DNA of 64,000 bases from Planctomycetota bacterium. Lineage in GTDB: Bacteria; Planctomycetota; B15-G4; SIAN01. The notes beneath the pieces are model-generated. The model worked only from the letters and a program-made list of their open reading frames with translations, was not told where the DNA came from and searched no databases. The position numbers and the translations under genes were made by a program. Positions 53,385 to 64,000 of the stretch are shown here, one piece after another. The DNA is taken from assembly GCA_028289345.1 (NCBI GenBank), contig JANQQL010000001.1:186001-250000 (forward strand), read 5' to 3'. How positions within the stretch are numbered: position 1 is the first letter of the stretch; each line of letters opens with the position of its first letter.

Positions 53385-53664
53385 GAAGACCTCCCGGGGG
53401 GCCGACGAACCCTTCGCTTCGGAGGACCGCTCCCTTCTCTTCCTATCGGCCGTGAGCGGTGGCCCCGGGTTCAAAGTTCGCCGGAATTCTCAATCGCGAG
53501 GCGGCGGGCGAAGACTCGGAAACCGGGGAAACTGCCGGAGTCTCGATCGAGGCCCTCCCTCGCGACATCTAATATCCTGTATTTCAATAGCTTACGATCA
53601 AACTCATCGCCTGATAGCCAGGTTCCGCGGTCCCCGACACTCAGGGTGGCGGATCTGGCCCGCC

Positions 53665-56034
53665 CTAAAGCAGGTTGAAGCGCTTGCGAAGCGCCCACTC
53701 AGCCCCCAGCACCAGCATCACCCCCGCGAGAATGTCCCAGCGATCCCACAACTCCTGCTCCTCGGTTCGGACCGGAATCCGCCGGGAATCTCCGTGCAGA
53801 GAATCCACCAACCCCTCCAGATCGTGCAGGCCGCGACTGGTTCCATCCGTGGTCTCCGCCAAACTGCTGAGGTAGGGCTGGTTGAGCGAGGGATTCAAGA
53901 TCTCGAGGCGCGGGACGGACACCTCGACAATGCGCTGGGACAACCGCTTGTCCGGCTGAGCCGGGTCCTCCACCCAAAAGCGATAGGTCCCCGGCACGTC
54001 GGCGCGCACCGTGCGCTCGAACAGTCCTTCTTCCTGTCGATAGGCCAACAGGTCCTCGACGCTTCCATCGGTGCGTTGGACTCGCACCAGCTCGGTTTCG
54101 TTGCGCGACGGCCGGAAGTCCTGATCCAACACTCGAACGGATAGCTGGATCGGCTCTCCCAAGTTGTAGCGCTCTTTGTCGGTCCGCAAATCGAAACGCT
54201 TGTCCATCCGCCGCAGCTTGCCGATCGCCACGTGTCGCACCGCCGCCCGCCAAAACCGTTCGGTGTAGCGATCTCCGTAAGGCTTTCGCCACAGCCACGT
54301 TTCGTCGAAGCCAACGTACAGCGTCCGGCCCTCGGGAATGCGTGTCGCCGCCGACAACACGTGCGGTCCGTAGCGATTCGAGTTCATCGGATGCTGGAGA
54401 ATGATCTCTGCGCCGGGCTTGGCGCGACGCACCGCGGCATACCAACGCATCGCAGCCAAACCTTCCGAGTCCCCCTCCAACAGCTTCTGATTTCGCTCGA
54501 GGTCTTTCTCCAGGCGAACGATGTCATGGGGTCGGAACGGGTCGGGCAAGTGAGGCCGAAACGCCCCGCGATCCTGCTTCTCGGCTTCGGCTTCCTCGGC
54601 GTTGCCGATCTCCACCGGCAGGATGTCGGCAATTGCCGTGTCCCGGTAGTCTCGCGGAGAGTGCAGCTGCCCCGCCACCATGATGAAGCCACCGCCGACG
54701 GTCACGAAATCGTGAATATCTCGCAGTAGATCTTCCGTGGTCGAACGCGAACCGTACACGTCAATCTGGTCCGGAGCCACGTCCCCCAGGATCAACACGT
54801 CGTAGTCGAACAGTGCCTGGCGGGTCGGGGGAAAACGAGTCAACGCGGGCACGTCATCGGAGGACTCCTGAATGAAGTCTCCGGAGGCACCCACCAACAA
54901 GCACTGCACTCGGAAATTCTCTGCGCGGAGCAAGAGATTCTTGAGGTAGCGATACTCCCAACGTGGACGTCCTTCGACGTAGAGCACTCGGATCACTTCC
55001 GGCTCCACCCGCAGGTGGTGCACGCGACGATTGTCGTCAGAGAACTGCTCTTCCGGTTTGACCGGGATCGAAATTTCGAGAACGTACTCGCCTTCCCGGT
55101 CGGGTTTGAAGTAGATCGTCTCGGTTTGCTGGCTTCCTCGCCCGGACAGGGTGAACGAACTGTTTACCAGCTCTTCACCGGACTCCCGCTCCACGACCAC
55201 CAACTCGGCCGGCTGGTCCTCGTATCCTTCAGAGACCACGGTGACTTCCACCGCCACCTCGTCGTTGACCAGCGCCACGTCGGGTGCCACCACCTCGAGG
55301 ATTGCCACGTTGCGGGGCAAGGAGGGATTTCCCACGCCCACCGTGTGCAGAGCGATTCCTTCCGAAGCCGCATGCCGCGCCACCTCGAGGGCATCCCGAC
55401 CCCAGTTGCTTTGGCCGTCGCTCAGCACGACCACTCCGGAAAGGTTGCGATGACGCAGTTCATTCAGCACCGTGAGCAAGCCGTCGCCGACCGCAGTCGC
55501 TTCTCCGTTCGCCTGGGCTTCGCCCACCTCGACCAGAGGACGAGCCGACTTGGAAAAACCGTAGAACTGAACGTCGACCTTGCTGGTCAAGCGATCCAAC
55601 AGGCCGGTTTGGGGATTGTTGAACACCCGCTTCAACAATTCCGAGCGGGTCAAATCCCCCACCGACTCGCCGTCCGAAAGTCCGGCAACCTCTTCCAGCT
55701 TTTCCCGGTATTCCTCGGGATATTCCTCGCGCCGGTCCATGCTCGCGGATTCGTCGACCAAAAATGCGACGATCGAACGGCTGACCGAGAACACCTGACT
55801 TCGGTTGACCGGTTGGAACAGGATCAGCAACACGGTGACCAAAGCAATCAGGCGAAGCCCTGCGAGGAGCATCTTGGCGTTGGAGGACGCGCTCGACGCC
55901 TCCCGTCGGTACACGAAACCAACAAATAAAAACAGCACCGGCAGCAGGATCAGCACCGTGATCCACAAGGGGGGCGCGGCGAGGAACTGGAATTCGCTGC
56001 TGACGCTCAGGTCACCATCCGGGGCCGCGATCAT
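53665..56034 (-). CDS. VWA-domain membrane protein with glutamine-amidotransferase-like region
   Basis: N-terminal TMs; IVAFLVDESASMDRRE MIDAS (DxSxS); LSGVVVLSDGQSNWG; VIRVLYVEGRPRWEYRYLKNLLLRAENF. ATGA overlap with upstream gene. Confidence 0.88.
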   Translation of the reverse strand: MIAAPDGDLSVSSEFQFLAAPPLWITVLILLPVLFLFVGFVYRREASSASSNAKMLLAGLRLIALVTVLLILFQPVNRSQVFSVSRSIVAFLVDESASMDRREEYPEEYREKLEEVAGLSDGESVGDLTRSELLKRVFNNPQTGLLDRLTSKVDVQFYGFSKSARPLVEVGEAQANGEATAVGDGLLTVLNELRHRNLSGVVVLSDGQSNWGRDALEVARHAASEGIALHTVGVGNPSLPRNVAILEVVAPDVALVNDEVAVEVTVVSEGYEDQPAELVVVERESGEELVNSSFTLSGRGSQQTETIYFKPDREGEYVLEISIPVKPEEQFSDDNRRVHHLRVEPEVIRVLYVEGRPRWEYRYLKNLLLRAENFRVQCLLVGASGDFIQESSDDVPALTRFPPTRQALFDYDVLILGDVAPDQIDVYGSRSTTEDLLRDIHDFVTVGGGFIMVAGQLHSPRDYRDTAIADILPVEIGNAEEAEAEKQDRGAFRPHLPDPFRPHDIVRLEKDLERNQKLLEGDSEGLAAMRWYAAVRRAKPGAEIILQHPMNSNRYGPHVLSAATRIPEGRTLYVGFDETWLWRKPYGDRYTERFWRAAVRHVAIGKLRRMDKRFDLRTDKERYNLGEPIQLSVRVLDQDFRPSRNETELVRVQRTDGSVEDLLAYRQEEGLFERTVRADVPGTYRFWVEDPAQPDKRLSQRIVEVSVPRLEILNPSLNQPYLSSLAETTDGTSRGLHDLEGLVDSLHGDSRRIPVRTEEQELWDRWDILAGVMLVLGAEWALRKRFNLL

Positions 56035-58304
56035 GAGTAGGCTCCGAAACGCCAGGCAAGCAAAGTTTCCACGATCAAACAAACCAGCAAGGCAGTCATC
56101 AGAGACTTCCAGATTTCCCCTTGGCGTTCCGGCTCTTCTTCATCGAAATCCGGCGAGATCTCCGCCGAGTACTCGAACAACTGGGGATCGAGGAGCTCAC
56201 CCCACTGCTCGCGGTCCAAGCCTTGCAGGTCTCCCTCGGCCGAGGCCACGTTGACTGCGAACACTTCCTGCAGAGGCAGTCCCCGCTCGAGGGGAACGTC
56301 CAACTGATAGAAGCCAGGCTCGGAGGTCTCGTCGAACGGAGCCAAGGGGAAATGCCCCAGCACGGGTTCTCCGGGAACGTGGGTGATCGTTCGCACTTCT
56401 CCGCCCGGCTTGGTGATGGTGTAGTTGTTGGGAGCGAACGGCACCGAACGGCGAATCGCATCCCCGACAGACAGGTGATGGCTGCCGGGGTCTTGCACGA
56501 CCAGGTGGTTCACCACATCCCAGACCAAGGGGAAATACGCGCCAAAGACTCGCGGGAACAAGGACCAGTCTTCATCAGCGGGGAACACGAGCCAAACGGC
56601 ATGCCCCCGTCCCACCACATGGTCCACCAGGGCCGGGTCTCCGTCGGACTGGAACCGCAAGGGCACTCGGGTACTTCCGGGCAGAGCTTGCTCGGTGTCC
56701 CGTTGGAACGGCAGATAACGGAACACCGGGGTCGAGATGTACTTGCGTCGCCGATCATCGACGAAGGTTCGCACCATGGGGTGCAGCTCGTCGACGATTT
56801 CCAGGCGGTAGTACTGGTCGGCGCGACGCCCCTCCAGTGACGGGACCTCGCCCCGAGCCTCCGGTGCCAAGGGCATCGGCAGCAGGCCCGAACCGTCGGC
56901 GGAATAGAACCTCTGGTTGTAGGAGTCCGGCACCACACGGTCGCCCAGGAAGAACCAGACCCCGCCGCCACGACGCACGTAGTGGTCGAGTTCACGAGTC
57001 ATGCGGTCCTGGTCGATCTCCGGCACGTTGGCCAAGATCACCGCCGCGTAATCGTCCAAGCGCAGCCCGCGATTGAATTCGTGGTAGGACACCCAGGACG
57101 GCCGGAAGTAGCTGCGGAAGTCGTCGCCATCGAACAACCCGAAGGAGTGGTCCAAGACCGGCAGCAACTGACCGACTTCGCCTTCCAACGGATCCGAGCC
57201 CACCGGCTCTCCATCCACCACCAGCACCGGAATGCTCTCCCGCACCGCGACCCGCAAACGGCGCTGGTTGTCATCGGTCAGGTCGTCTTCGTCGAGTTCG
57301 AACTCGACTCGATGATCGCCGGCGTGGGAAAAGGAGTGATAGACCTCCACCGAGGCCTGCCCTTCCTTATCGAGAGAGAAGGTGACCGGCCTCACCTGCT
57401 CCCCGAAGCGGAAGCGTCCCGTCCCCGAAGTGATCTGGCGAGAGCCGTGATTGCGAACCGTGGCGGTGAAGCGCACATTCTGGTGAGTGATCACCAGCGG
57501 CTCCGCCGCCCGCAAATCAGTCACCGTGAGGTTGTCCGGCTCCGGCAGGCCATCGGACACGTTCACCAGGTGCAGCGTCGTGCCCGCCTCGTGCATGGCT
57601 CGCAAGCGGCTTTCCAAGGTGGCGAATCGCTCGTCGTCGGTCGACTCTTCTGGGCGAAGCAAAGGCGTTTCGAAGGTGCGCCGCTGGAAGTCGGAGATCA
57701 CGAAGATCTCCGCTGCTCCGCCAGGGAGTTCGGGCAAGACATCGTCTTCCAACGCCGCCACCAAGCGTGGGAAGTTGGCCTCTTCCGATCGCGGCTCCTC
57801 CAGCCGATTCAGCGCAATGTCCCACTCCTGTCGCAAGCGAGACGCGCGCATCAAGACTTGGGAATCATTGCCCATCGAAAGAACGGTGCAGGTGTCGCCT
57901 CGTTCCGGATCCAAAAGATCCAAAAGGCGTCGCGCTTGTCCCACGGCGGCCTGGAACAGGGTGCCAGGACCGGTCCGGCGATTCATGCTGTACGACTCGT
58001 CCACCACCAGAACGATGTCGCGCCGTTGGTCGGCGATGAAATTCAACAAGTGCTCGGAGCCGAAAAACGGCCGCGCCATGGCGAGAGCGAGCAGCACCGG
58101 GATCGCGCAACGCAACAGCAGAAGCAGCAGGTTCTCCAACCGCATGCGCCGGTTCTTCTTTTTGTAGGCACGCAGCACGAAGTCCATGGCTGCCCAGGTG
58201 ACCGTGCGATAGCGCCGCCGATTGATCAGGTGAATGATCAACGGGACGGCCAGCAGCCCGGCCCCCCACAAGAACAGAGGATTCAGGAACGCGGCAAGAC
58301 TCAT
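56031..58304 (-). CDS. BatA-type (double-TM) VWA-domain protein
   Basis: MSLAAFLNPLFLWGAGLLAVPLIIHLINRRRYRTVTWAAMDFVLRAYKKKNRRMRLENLLLLLLR; DIVLVVDESYSMNRRTG MIDAS. Confidence 0.92.
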   Translation of the reverse strand: MSLAAFLNPLFLWGAGLLAVPLIIHLINRRRYRTVTWAAMDFVLRAYKKKNRRMRLENLLLLLLRCAIPVLLALAMARPFFGSEHLLNFIADQRRDIVLVVDESYSMNRRTGPGTLFQAAVGQARRLLDLLDPERGDTCTVLSMGNDSQVLMRASRLRQEWDIALNRLEEPRSEEANFPRLVAALEDDVLPELPGGAAEIFVISDFQRRTFETPLLRPEESTDDERFATLESRLRAMHEAGTTLHLVNVSDGLPEPDNLTVTDLRAAEPLVITHQNVRFTATVRNHGSRQITSGTGRFRFGEQVRPVTFSLDKEGQASVEVYHSFSHAGDHRVEFELDEDDLTDDNQRRLRVAVRESIPVLVVDGEPVGSDPLEGEVGQLLPVLDHSFGLFDGDDFRSYFRPSWVSYHEFNRGLRLDDYAAVILANVPEIDQDRMTRELDHYVRRGGGVWFFLGDRVVPDSYNQRFYSADGSGLLPMPLAPEARGEVPSLEGRRADQYYRLEIVDELHPMVRTFVDDRRRKYISTPVFRYLPFQRDTEQALPGSTRVPLRFQSDGDPALVDHVVGRGHAVWLVFPADEDWSLFPRVFGAYFPLVWDVVNHLVVQDPGSHHLSVGDAIRRSVPFAPNNYTITKPGGEVRTITHVPGEPVLGHFPLAPFDETSEPGFYQLDVPLERGLPLQEVFAVNVASAEGDLQGLDREQWGELLDPQLFEYSAEISPDFDEEEPERQGEIWKSLMTALLVCLIVETLLAWRFGAYS

Positions 58305-59248
58305 CGACGCGCGGCCCTCCGAGCCCGTCGGGACAACACGGTCGTCAAGGGCACTTCCAGACTGGTGTCCGTGTCGACCAAATGATAGTCGACTCGTTCT
58401 TTCAGACAGCCCCGACGAAGCTCACGCAGAAACTCTTGCATCGCCTCCAGGTAGTCCTTCTTGATGGCTCGCGGATCGACGGTCAGTTGGCCGCTGTCTT
58501 CGAGTCCCATGAATCGATACATCGTGTTGCGCTTGAACTCGAACTGAATCTCTTCGGGACTCAACAGTTGAAACAGCAGCACGTCATGGTGTCGGCTCCG
58601 CAAGCGGGCCAGACCGGCGAGAGTTTCTTTCACCGGGGCAAAGAAGTCAGAAATGATCACGATCATGCTGCGACGCCGAACGCGCTCGGCCAGCTCGCCC
58701 AGGATCGGCAGAAGCGATGTTTTGCGTTCCTGGTCGCCGCAGCCCTGTTCGAGTCCTTGAATGATGTTCTTCAGGTGCGCCGGGTTGTTTTGGGGTTCGA
58801 CGAACTGACGCACTTCCGTGTCGAACAACGCCAGCCCGGCTGCATCGCGCTGCCGAAGCAAGAGGAACGAGATGGCCGAGGCCATCAGGGATGCGTAGCG
58901 AAACCGGGTGATGCCGGGGGTTTCGCGAATCTTGGCGTCCTTGGACAACACTTCGGGAAAGCGCATCGAGCCCGAGACATCCACCGCGACGATGCAGCGC
59001 AGATTCGTCTCTTCTTCGAACTGCTTGATGTAAAAGCGATCCGAGCGCCCATAGACCTTCCAGTCCAAGTGACGCAAGTCATCCCCCGGGGAATACTCCC
59101 GGTGCTCGGCAAACTCGACCGACGCTCCTCGGTAGGGGCTCTCGTGCGCGCCTTGGAGGAACCCCTCCACGATGAAACGCGCCTTGACTTCGAGCCGGCC
59201 GAGATTGTCGACGACCTTAGGATCCAAGTACTGGCGGTAGTCTTTCAT
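58301..59248 (-). CDS. DUF58 domain-containing protein
   Basis: YRGASVEFAEHREYSPGDDLRHLDWKVYGRSDRFYIKQFEEETNLRCIVAVDVSGSMRFPE. Confidence 0.95.
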   Translation of the reverse strand: MKDYRQYLDPKVVDNLGRLEVKARFIVEGFLQGAHESPYRGASVEFAEHREYSPGDDLRHLDWKVYGRSDRFYIKQFEEETNLRCIVAVDVSGSMRFPEVLSKDAKIRETPGITRFRYASLMASAISFLLLRQRDAAGLALFDTEVRQFVEPQNNPAHLKNIIQGLEQGCGDQERKTSLLPILGELAERVRRRSMIVIISDFFAPVKETLAGLARLRSRHHDVLLFQLLSPEEIQFEFKRNTMYRFMGLEDSGQLTVDPRAIKKDYLEAMQEFLRELRRGCLKERVDYHLVDTDTSLEVPLTTVLSRRARRAARR

Positions 59249-60260
59249 CGGCGAGCGCGTCGCTCCGGGTCGGGTCCACGGTGTCGAGGATGCGATCGAT
59301 CAGATCGTCCGAGGTCAGCCCTTCGGCTTCGGCGGCAAAGTTCATCAGGATTCGATGACGCAGCACTGGCTTGGCCACGGCCTTCACGTCTTCTTCCGTG
59401 GCGCCGGCACGACCATGCAGGGCGGCGCGAGCCTTGGCGCCGAGGACCAAGAACTGAGAGGCCCGCGGGCCAGCTCCCCATGCCACCGACTCTTTGACGA
59501 AGCCGGGAACCCCGTCCTCCGAGATTCGGGTCACCCGGGCCAGTTGCATCGCGTAGCGGATCAGGTGATCCGAGATCGGCACCCGACGAATCAGAGAGTG
59601 CATCTCGGAGATCTCTTCTCGGTCGACCACCGGCTGCAGATCCACTTCGACCTTGGCGGTGGTGCGGCGCACCACTTCCAGCTCCTCTTCCGCGGTCGGG
59701 TACTGAATGCGGATATTGAACATGAAGCGGTCCAGCTGCGCCTCGGGCAGCGGGTAGGTCCCCTCCTGCTCGATGGGGTTCTGGGTCGCAAAGACGAAGA
59801 ACGGCCGCGGCAATTCGTAGCGCTGGCCGCCCACGGTCACCTGGTATTCCTGCATGGACTCCAGCAACGCCGCCTGAGTTTTGGGAGGCGTGCGGTTGAT
59901 CTCGTCCGCGAGAATGACGTTGGCGAACACAGGACCATGGATGAAGGTCAACTCTCGCTCGCCCGTGGTCTTGTTCTCTTGGATCACTTCGGTTCCGGTG
60001 ATGTCCGAAGGCATCATGTCCGGAGTGAACTGAATACGGTTGAAGTTCAGTGACAGCGTCTTCGCAAGCGACGAAATGAGCAGGGTCTTGGCAAGACCCG
60101 GAACTCCAGTCACGATGCAATGACCACGGGAAAACAGCGCGATCAGTAGCTGATCGATGACTTCGTCCTGACCGACGATGACCTTGCCAAGCTCGGAACG
60201 GATGCGTCCGTAGGTCTCACCGAGCTTCTGCAGAAGAGCCGGATCCCCGGAGGTGTCCAT
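59217..60260 (-). CDS. MoxR-family AAA+ ATPase
   Basis: GHCIVTGVPGLAKTLLISSLA Walker A; ILADEINRTPPKTQAALLESMQEYQVTVGG; FFVFATQNPIEQEGTYPLPEAQLDRFMF. Confidence 0.97.
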   Translation of the reverse strand: MDTSGDPALLQKLGETYGRIRSELGKVIVGQDEVIDQLLIALFSRGHCIVTGVPGLAKTLLISSLAKTLSLNFNRIQFTPDMMPSDITGTEVIQENKTTGERELTFIHGPVFANVILADEINRTPPKTQAALLESMQEYQVTVGGQRYELPRPFFVFATQNPIEQEGTYPLPEAQLDRFMFNIRIQYPTAEEELEVVRRTTAKVEVDLQPVVDREEISEMHSLIRRVPISDHLIRYAMQLARVTRISEDGVPGFVKESVAWGAGPRASQFLVLGAKARAALHGRAGATEEDVKAVAKPVLRHRILMNFAAEAEGLTSDDLIDRILDTVDPTRSDALADERLPPVLGS

Positions 60261-60406
60261 TGGTTAGGGCTCCCTAAGTTGGGAAAGAGGCACGACGGAG
60301 GGCGCGAAATGCGCTCTCTCATACGAACTCTTCTTCTATGTACGTCTGACTCTACCCGCCAGAAACTGAAATCCCGTCCAGTCCGAATCTTTCGAACGGC
60401 GGGCTG

Positions 60407-62500
60407 TCACTCGCCGGCCTCATAAAGAACGAGATAGCGGGAAGATTGCGAGACGAGAAATCCGGACGTGACCATCAAATCGCCGAGCGCGCCCGCTTTC
60501 GGATAGGGAATTCCGACCGCCTCTGGCGGCGGGACGACCAAGTCGACGAATCCTTCGCGGTCGAGATCGAGCCGGTAGATGCGCTGATCCGTGGGAACGT
60601 AGAGGAACCGATCGGACTGAGCGGGGATGCCCGCCACGGGGTCACCCACCGGCAGTGGAGGAGTTTCCCACAAGACACCCCCGGAAAGGTCGGTGGCCTG
60701 CACGGCTTGCTGAGGCCCTCGCTTCACCAGGAAATAGAGTTCCGAGTCTCGGTGACCGATCCACGCCAGCCGAGTTTCTTTTTCGACCGGGTCGTTCAGG
60801 ATCAGATCGCCGGCGTCATTGGGCCAACGCGCAAGCTCATACAAGTAACGCGAATCCGCGGGAGCGACGAGCAGTCTCTCCGGGAAGACCACCGGGGCGC
60901 GGGCCGGCCATCCGCCGGTCAAGTAGAACACCTCCCGGGTGTAGCGTCGGGAATCCGTGGGCAGCAAGCGGTTGTAGCGAAACACCCATTGGACCTGGAG
61001 ATCCGCCATGCGAATGGCCACCACGACCCCGAGGTTGGTGCACGCGTAAACCACTCCCTGACGGGCGCTCAGGGGCGACGGAAACACCTGGCGCCCGGTC
61101 ACATCCTGGGAAAACCGATCCGCGTAGCGGGCCACGGGCCCACCCCTCGCCAAGAACACTCGCCCAGTCATTTCGCCGCTGCGGGTGTCGAAGCGAAACA
61201 GCTCACACTCGGTGTCGTTGCTGGAAAGTCGAGACCCGAGGACCAGCAAATCGTTGCCGGTCACCACCCCGGGACCGAGGAACGACCAACCTTGGAACTC
61301 GCCTTCGTCGCCACGCACCCCGAACTGCACCACCGCTTGACGATCGAGATCGACCCCAAACAATGCCCCCAAAGACTCTTGGGGAAACACGTCAGTGTTG
61401 CGCAGCATCAACGTCACGAAGGCCATCGAGCCTTGCACCATGAGGCTCGATCGATCGAGGTCCACTTCCAACACTTCCGGGTCGAGATGAAAGTCAAAGT
61501 CGTAGGCGAGCGGAGGAAACAGGTCTTGTCCGGTCTCGGCCCGACGCACATGAAGCCCATCGGCTTCGAGACTCAGCCAGCGATTGCCGTGCAACCTCGG
61601 CAAGGAAGGCGGAAACATGCGCTCGGCGGAGCCGGAATGCACGGCGAACCGGTGCCGATGATCCGCAAGCTCCGGAATGACCCCGCGCTGTGGGGTCAGC
61701 TCGAGGCAACGCACGGGAGTCGGCGGATCGACCCGATGCCCTGGCACGCGAGCTCGTGAAGAGTCACCTCCCAGTGTCGGCCAATCGTCGGACCAACCGA
61801 CCACAGAGCCCGAAAAGTCCAGACCGGTCAGCGGCGTCGAGCTTCCCTGGAACGTCACGTCCCCGGTCGGCCAATCGCTCAGTTTCAAGTCTGGCAGTGC
61901 CGCACCACTCACTCCCATGCCCTGCCACAAACGAGCCGCGGCCAGCTGCCGATATTTGTCCGATCCCGTGGAAGGCTGCCGAAGGATCTCCTCGAAGTAC
62001 GCGGCGCCGGCCTCCTGCCGACCGCCCAAGACCTCGCGCAATCCCAGCAAGTAGAGCGCACGCTCTCCCGGGTCCCCGAGGGGGTACCTCAGAGCCACCT
62101 CTTCGAGTGCCCCGCGCGCGCCGAATTGCAACCACTGTTCGATCGCCGCCTCCGCCGCCGCTTCCTCTTGCCGCTGAAGGTTGCCAAGGACCTGAGGCTC
62201 GAGTCGCCGAAGCATGAGCAGTGCGGCACGTTTGGCCGGCAACACCAAACGCTCCCCAAAGCGGACCAGTCCGTTCTCTTCGCTGCGAAGAATGTCGACC
62301 AACAGGCGACTGGCCTCGGCGTGGCGACCGGCCACCAAGTGCTCGTTCGCCGTGAACAAGGCGGCACGGGCTTCTTCCGGCTCAGCTCCGACGAAGGTGC
62401 TGTTGTGGAAGCTCTTCCATTCCGGCGTCCGAAACTGCGCCGACGTCAGGGGGACCCATGCCGCGACCAAAGCCGCGGCCCAACTGCCCCTCTTCATCAC
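60407..62500 (-). CDS. Secreted PQQ-like beta-propeller/TPR protein
   Basis: 697 aa, signal peptide; VVYACTNLGVVVAIRMADLQVQWVFRYNRL, QATDLSGGVLWETPPLPVGDPVAG; resembles 48810-53384. Confidence 0.8.
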   Translation of the reverse strand: MMKRGSWAAALVAAWVPLTSAQFRTPEWKSFHNSTFVGAEPEEARAALFTANEHLVAGRHAEASRLLVDILRSEENGLVRFGERLVLPAKRAALLMLRRLEPQVLGNLQRQEEAAAEAAIEQWLQFGARGALEEVALRYPLGDPGERALYLLGLREVLGGRQEAGAAYFEEILRQPSTGSDKYRQLAAARLWQGMGVSGAALPDLKLSDWPTGDVTFQGSSTPLTGLDFSGSVVGWSDDWPTLGGDSSRARVPGHRVDPPTPVRCLELTPQRGVIPELADHRHRFAVHSGSAERMFPPSLPRLHGNRWLSLEADGLHVRRAETGQDLFPPLAYDFDFHLDPEVLEVDLDRSSLMVQGSMAFVTLMLRNTDVFPQESLGALFGVDLDRQAVVQFGVRGDEGEFQGWSFLGPGVVTGNDLLVLGSRLSSNDTECELFRFDTRSGEMTGRVFLARGGPVARYADRFSQDVTGRQVFPSPLSARQGVVYACTNLGVVVAIRMADLQVQWVFRYNRLLPTDSRRYTREVFYLTGGWPARAPVVFPERLLVAPADSRYLYELARWPNDAGDLILNDPVEKETRLAWIGHRDSELYFLVKRGPQQAVQATDLSGGVLWETPPLPVGDPVAGIPAQSDRFLYVPTDQRIYRLDLDREGFVDLVVPPPEAVGIPYPKAGALGDLMVTSGFLVSQSSRYLVLYEAGE

Positions 62501-62817
62501 GGAGCACCACTCTCACGAAGTGGTCCCACGAGCACTTCGTAGCTCGGGAAGCCCAGGTCTCCGTAGAGCTGCCGAGAAAGCCGCTCAATCACCAACGGAT
62601 CCTCACCGGCATGCTCCAACACCCGCAGGCGTTCTACTTCTCGCTGGGTTTTCTGAATCTCTTGGCGCTGACGAAGGAAGGTCTGTTCCAGAGCCCGGTT
62701 TTCCTCGATCTGAGGGACCAGGGTCTTGAAGTAAAGCAGGGTCGAAGCCACGACCAAGCCAATCGCGAGACCGTAGTCGCGAAAGAGCTGTGAGGTTCGG
62801 CCCATCCCTGCACCCAT
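62497..62817 (-). CDS. Septum formation initiator family (FtsB/DivIC-like) protein
   Basis: Short bitopic protein: TM GLAIGLVVASTLLYF, coiled coil ENRALEQTFLRQRQEIQKTQREVERLRVLEHAGEDPLVIERLSRQLYGDLGF; between eno and a propeller gene. Confidence 0.8.
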   Translation of the reverse strand: MGAGMGRTSQLFRDYGLAIGLVVASTLLYFKTLVPQIEENRALEQTFLRQRQEIQKTQREVERLRVLEHAGEDPLVIERLSRQLYGDLGFPSYEVLVGPLRESGAP

Positions 62818-62850
62818 GGTTCGCCCGAAGCCGTGGCCTCGGGGCGCCGC

Positions 62851-64000
<1,150 letters not shown>

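Overview
This is a GC-rich, densely coded chromosomal segment. Its gene content looks Planctomycetota-like: many Ser/Thr kinases, an ECF sigma-kinase pair, PQQ-propeller, VWA, squalene-cyclase-like and sulfatase-like secreted proteins. That assignment is inference from content only. I found no rRNA, tRNA, CRISPR array, transposase or phage gene.

Recognisable housekeeping genes are cysS, nusA-infB-ylxP(DUF503)-rbfA, thiS-thiG, larE, arcC, purM, a ftsB-like gene and eno (cut by the right edge). A CDS on the minus strand runs off the left edge and is missing from the supplied ORF track.

The largest unit is a 10-gene minus-strand run (about 40.6-60.3 kb): MoxR ATPase, DUF58, two VWA membrane proteins, a TPR/PQQ-propeller protein, two alpha-toroid paralogs, a DUF4175-like protein and a large coiled-coil protein.

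The best candidates for follow-up are:
(1) an ECF sigma factor translationally close to a transmembrane Ser/Thr kinase, with a TLQPTAL motif where other ECFs have acidic residues;
(2) a 5-TM, LtaS-like Thr-nucleophile enzyme next to a degenerate sulfatase-fold partner;
(3) a secreted V8/trypsin-like protein that has lost two triad residues;
(4) the MoxR/VWA operon itself;
(5) an imperfect ~80 bp repeat flanking a secreted-protein gene.
All functional assignments come from reading motifs by eye. No search was run.
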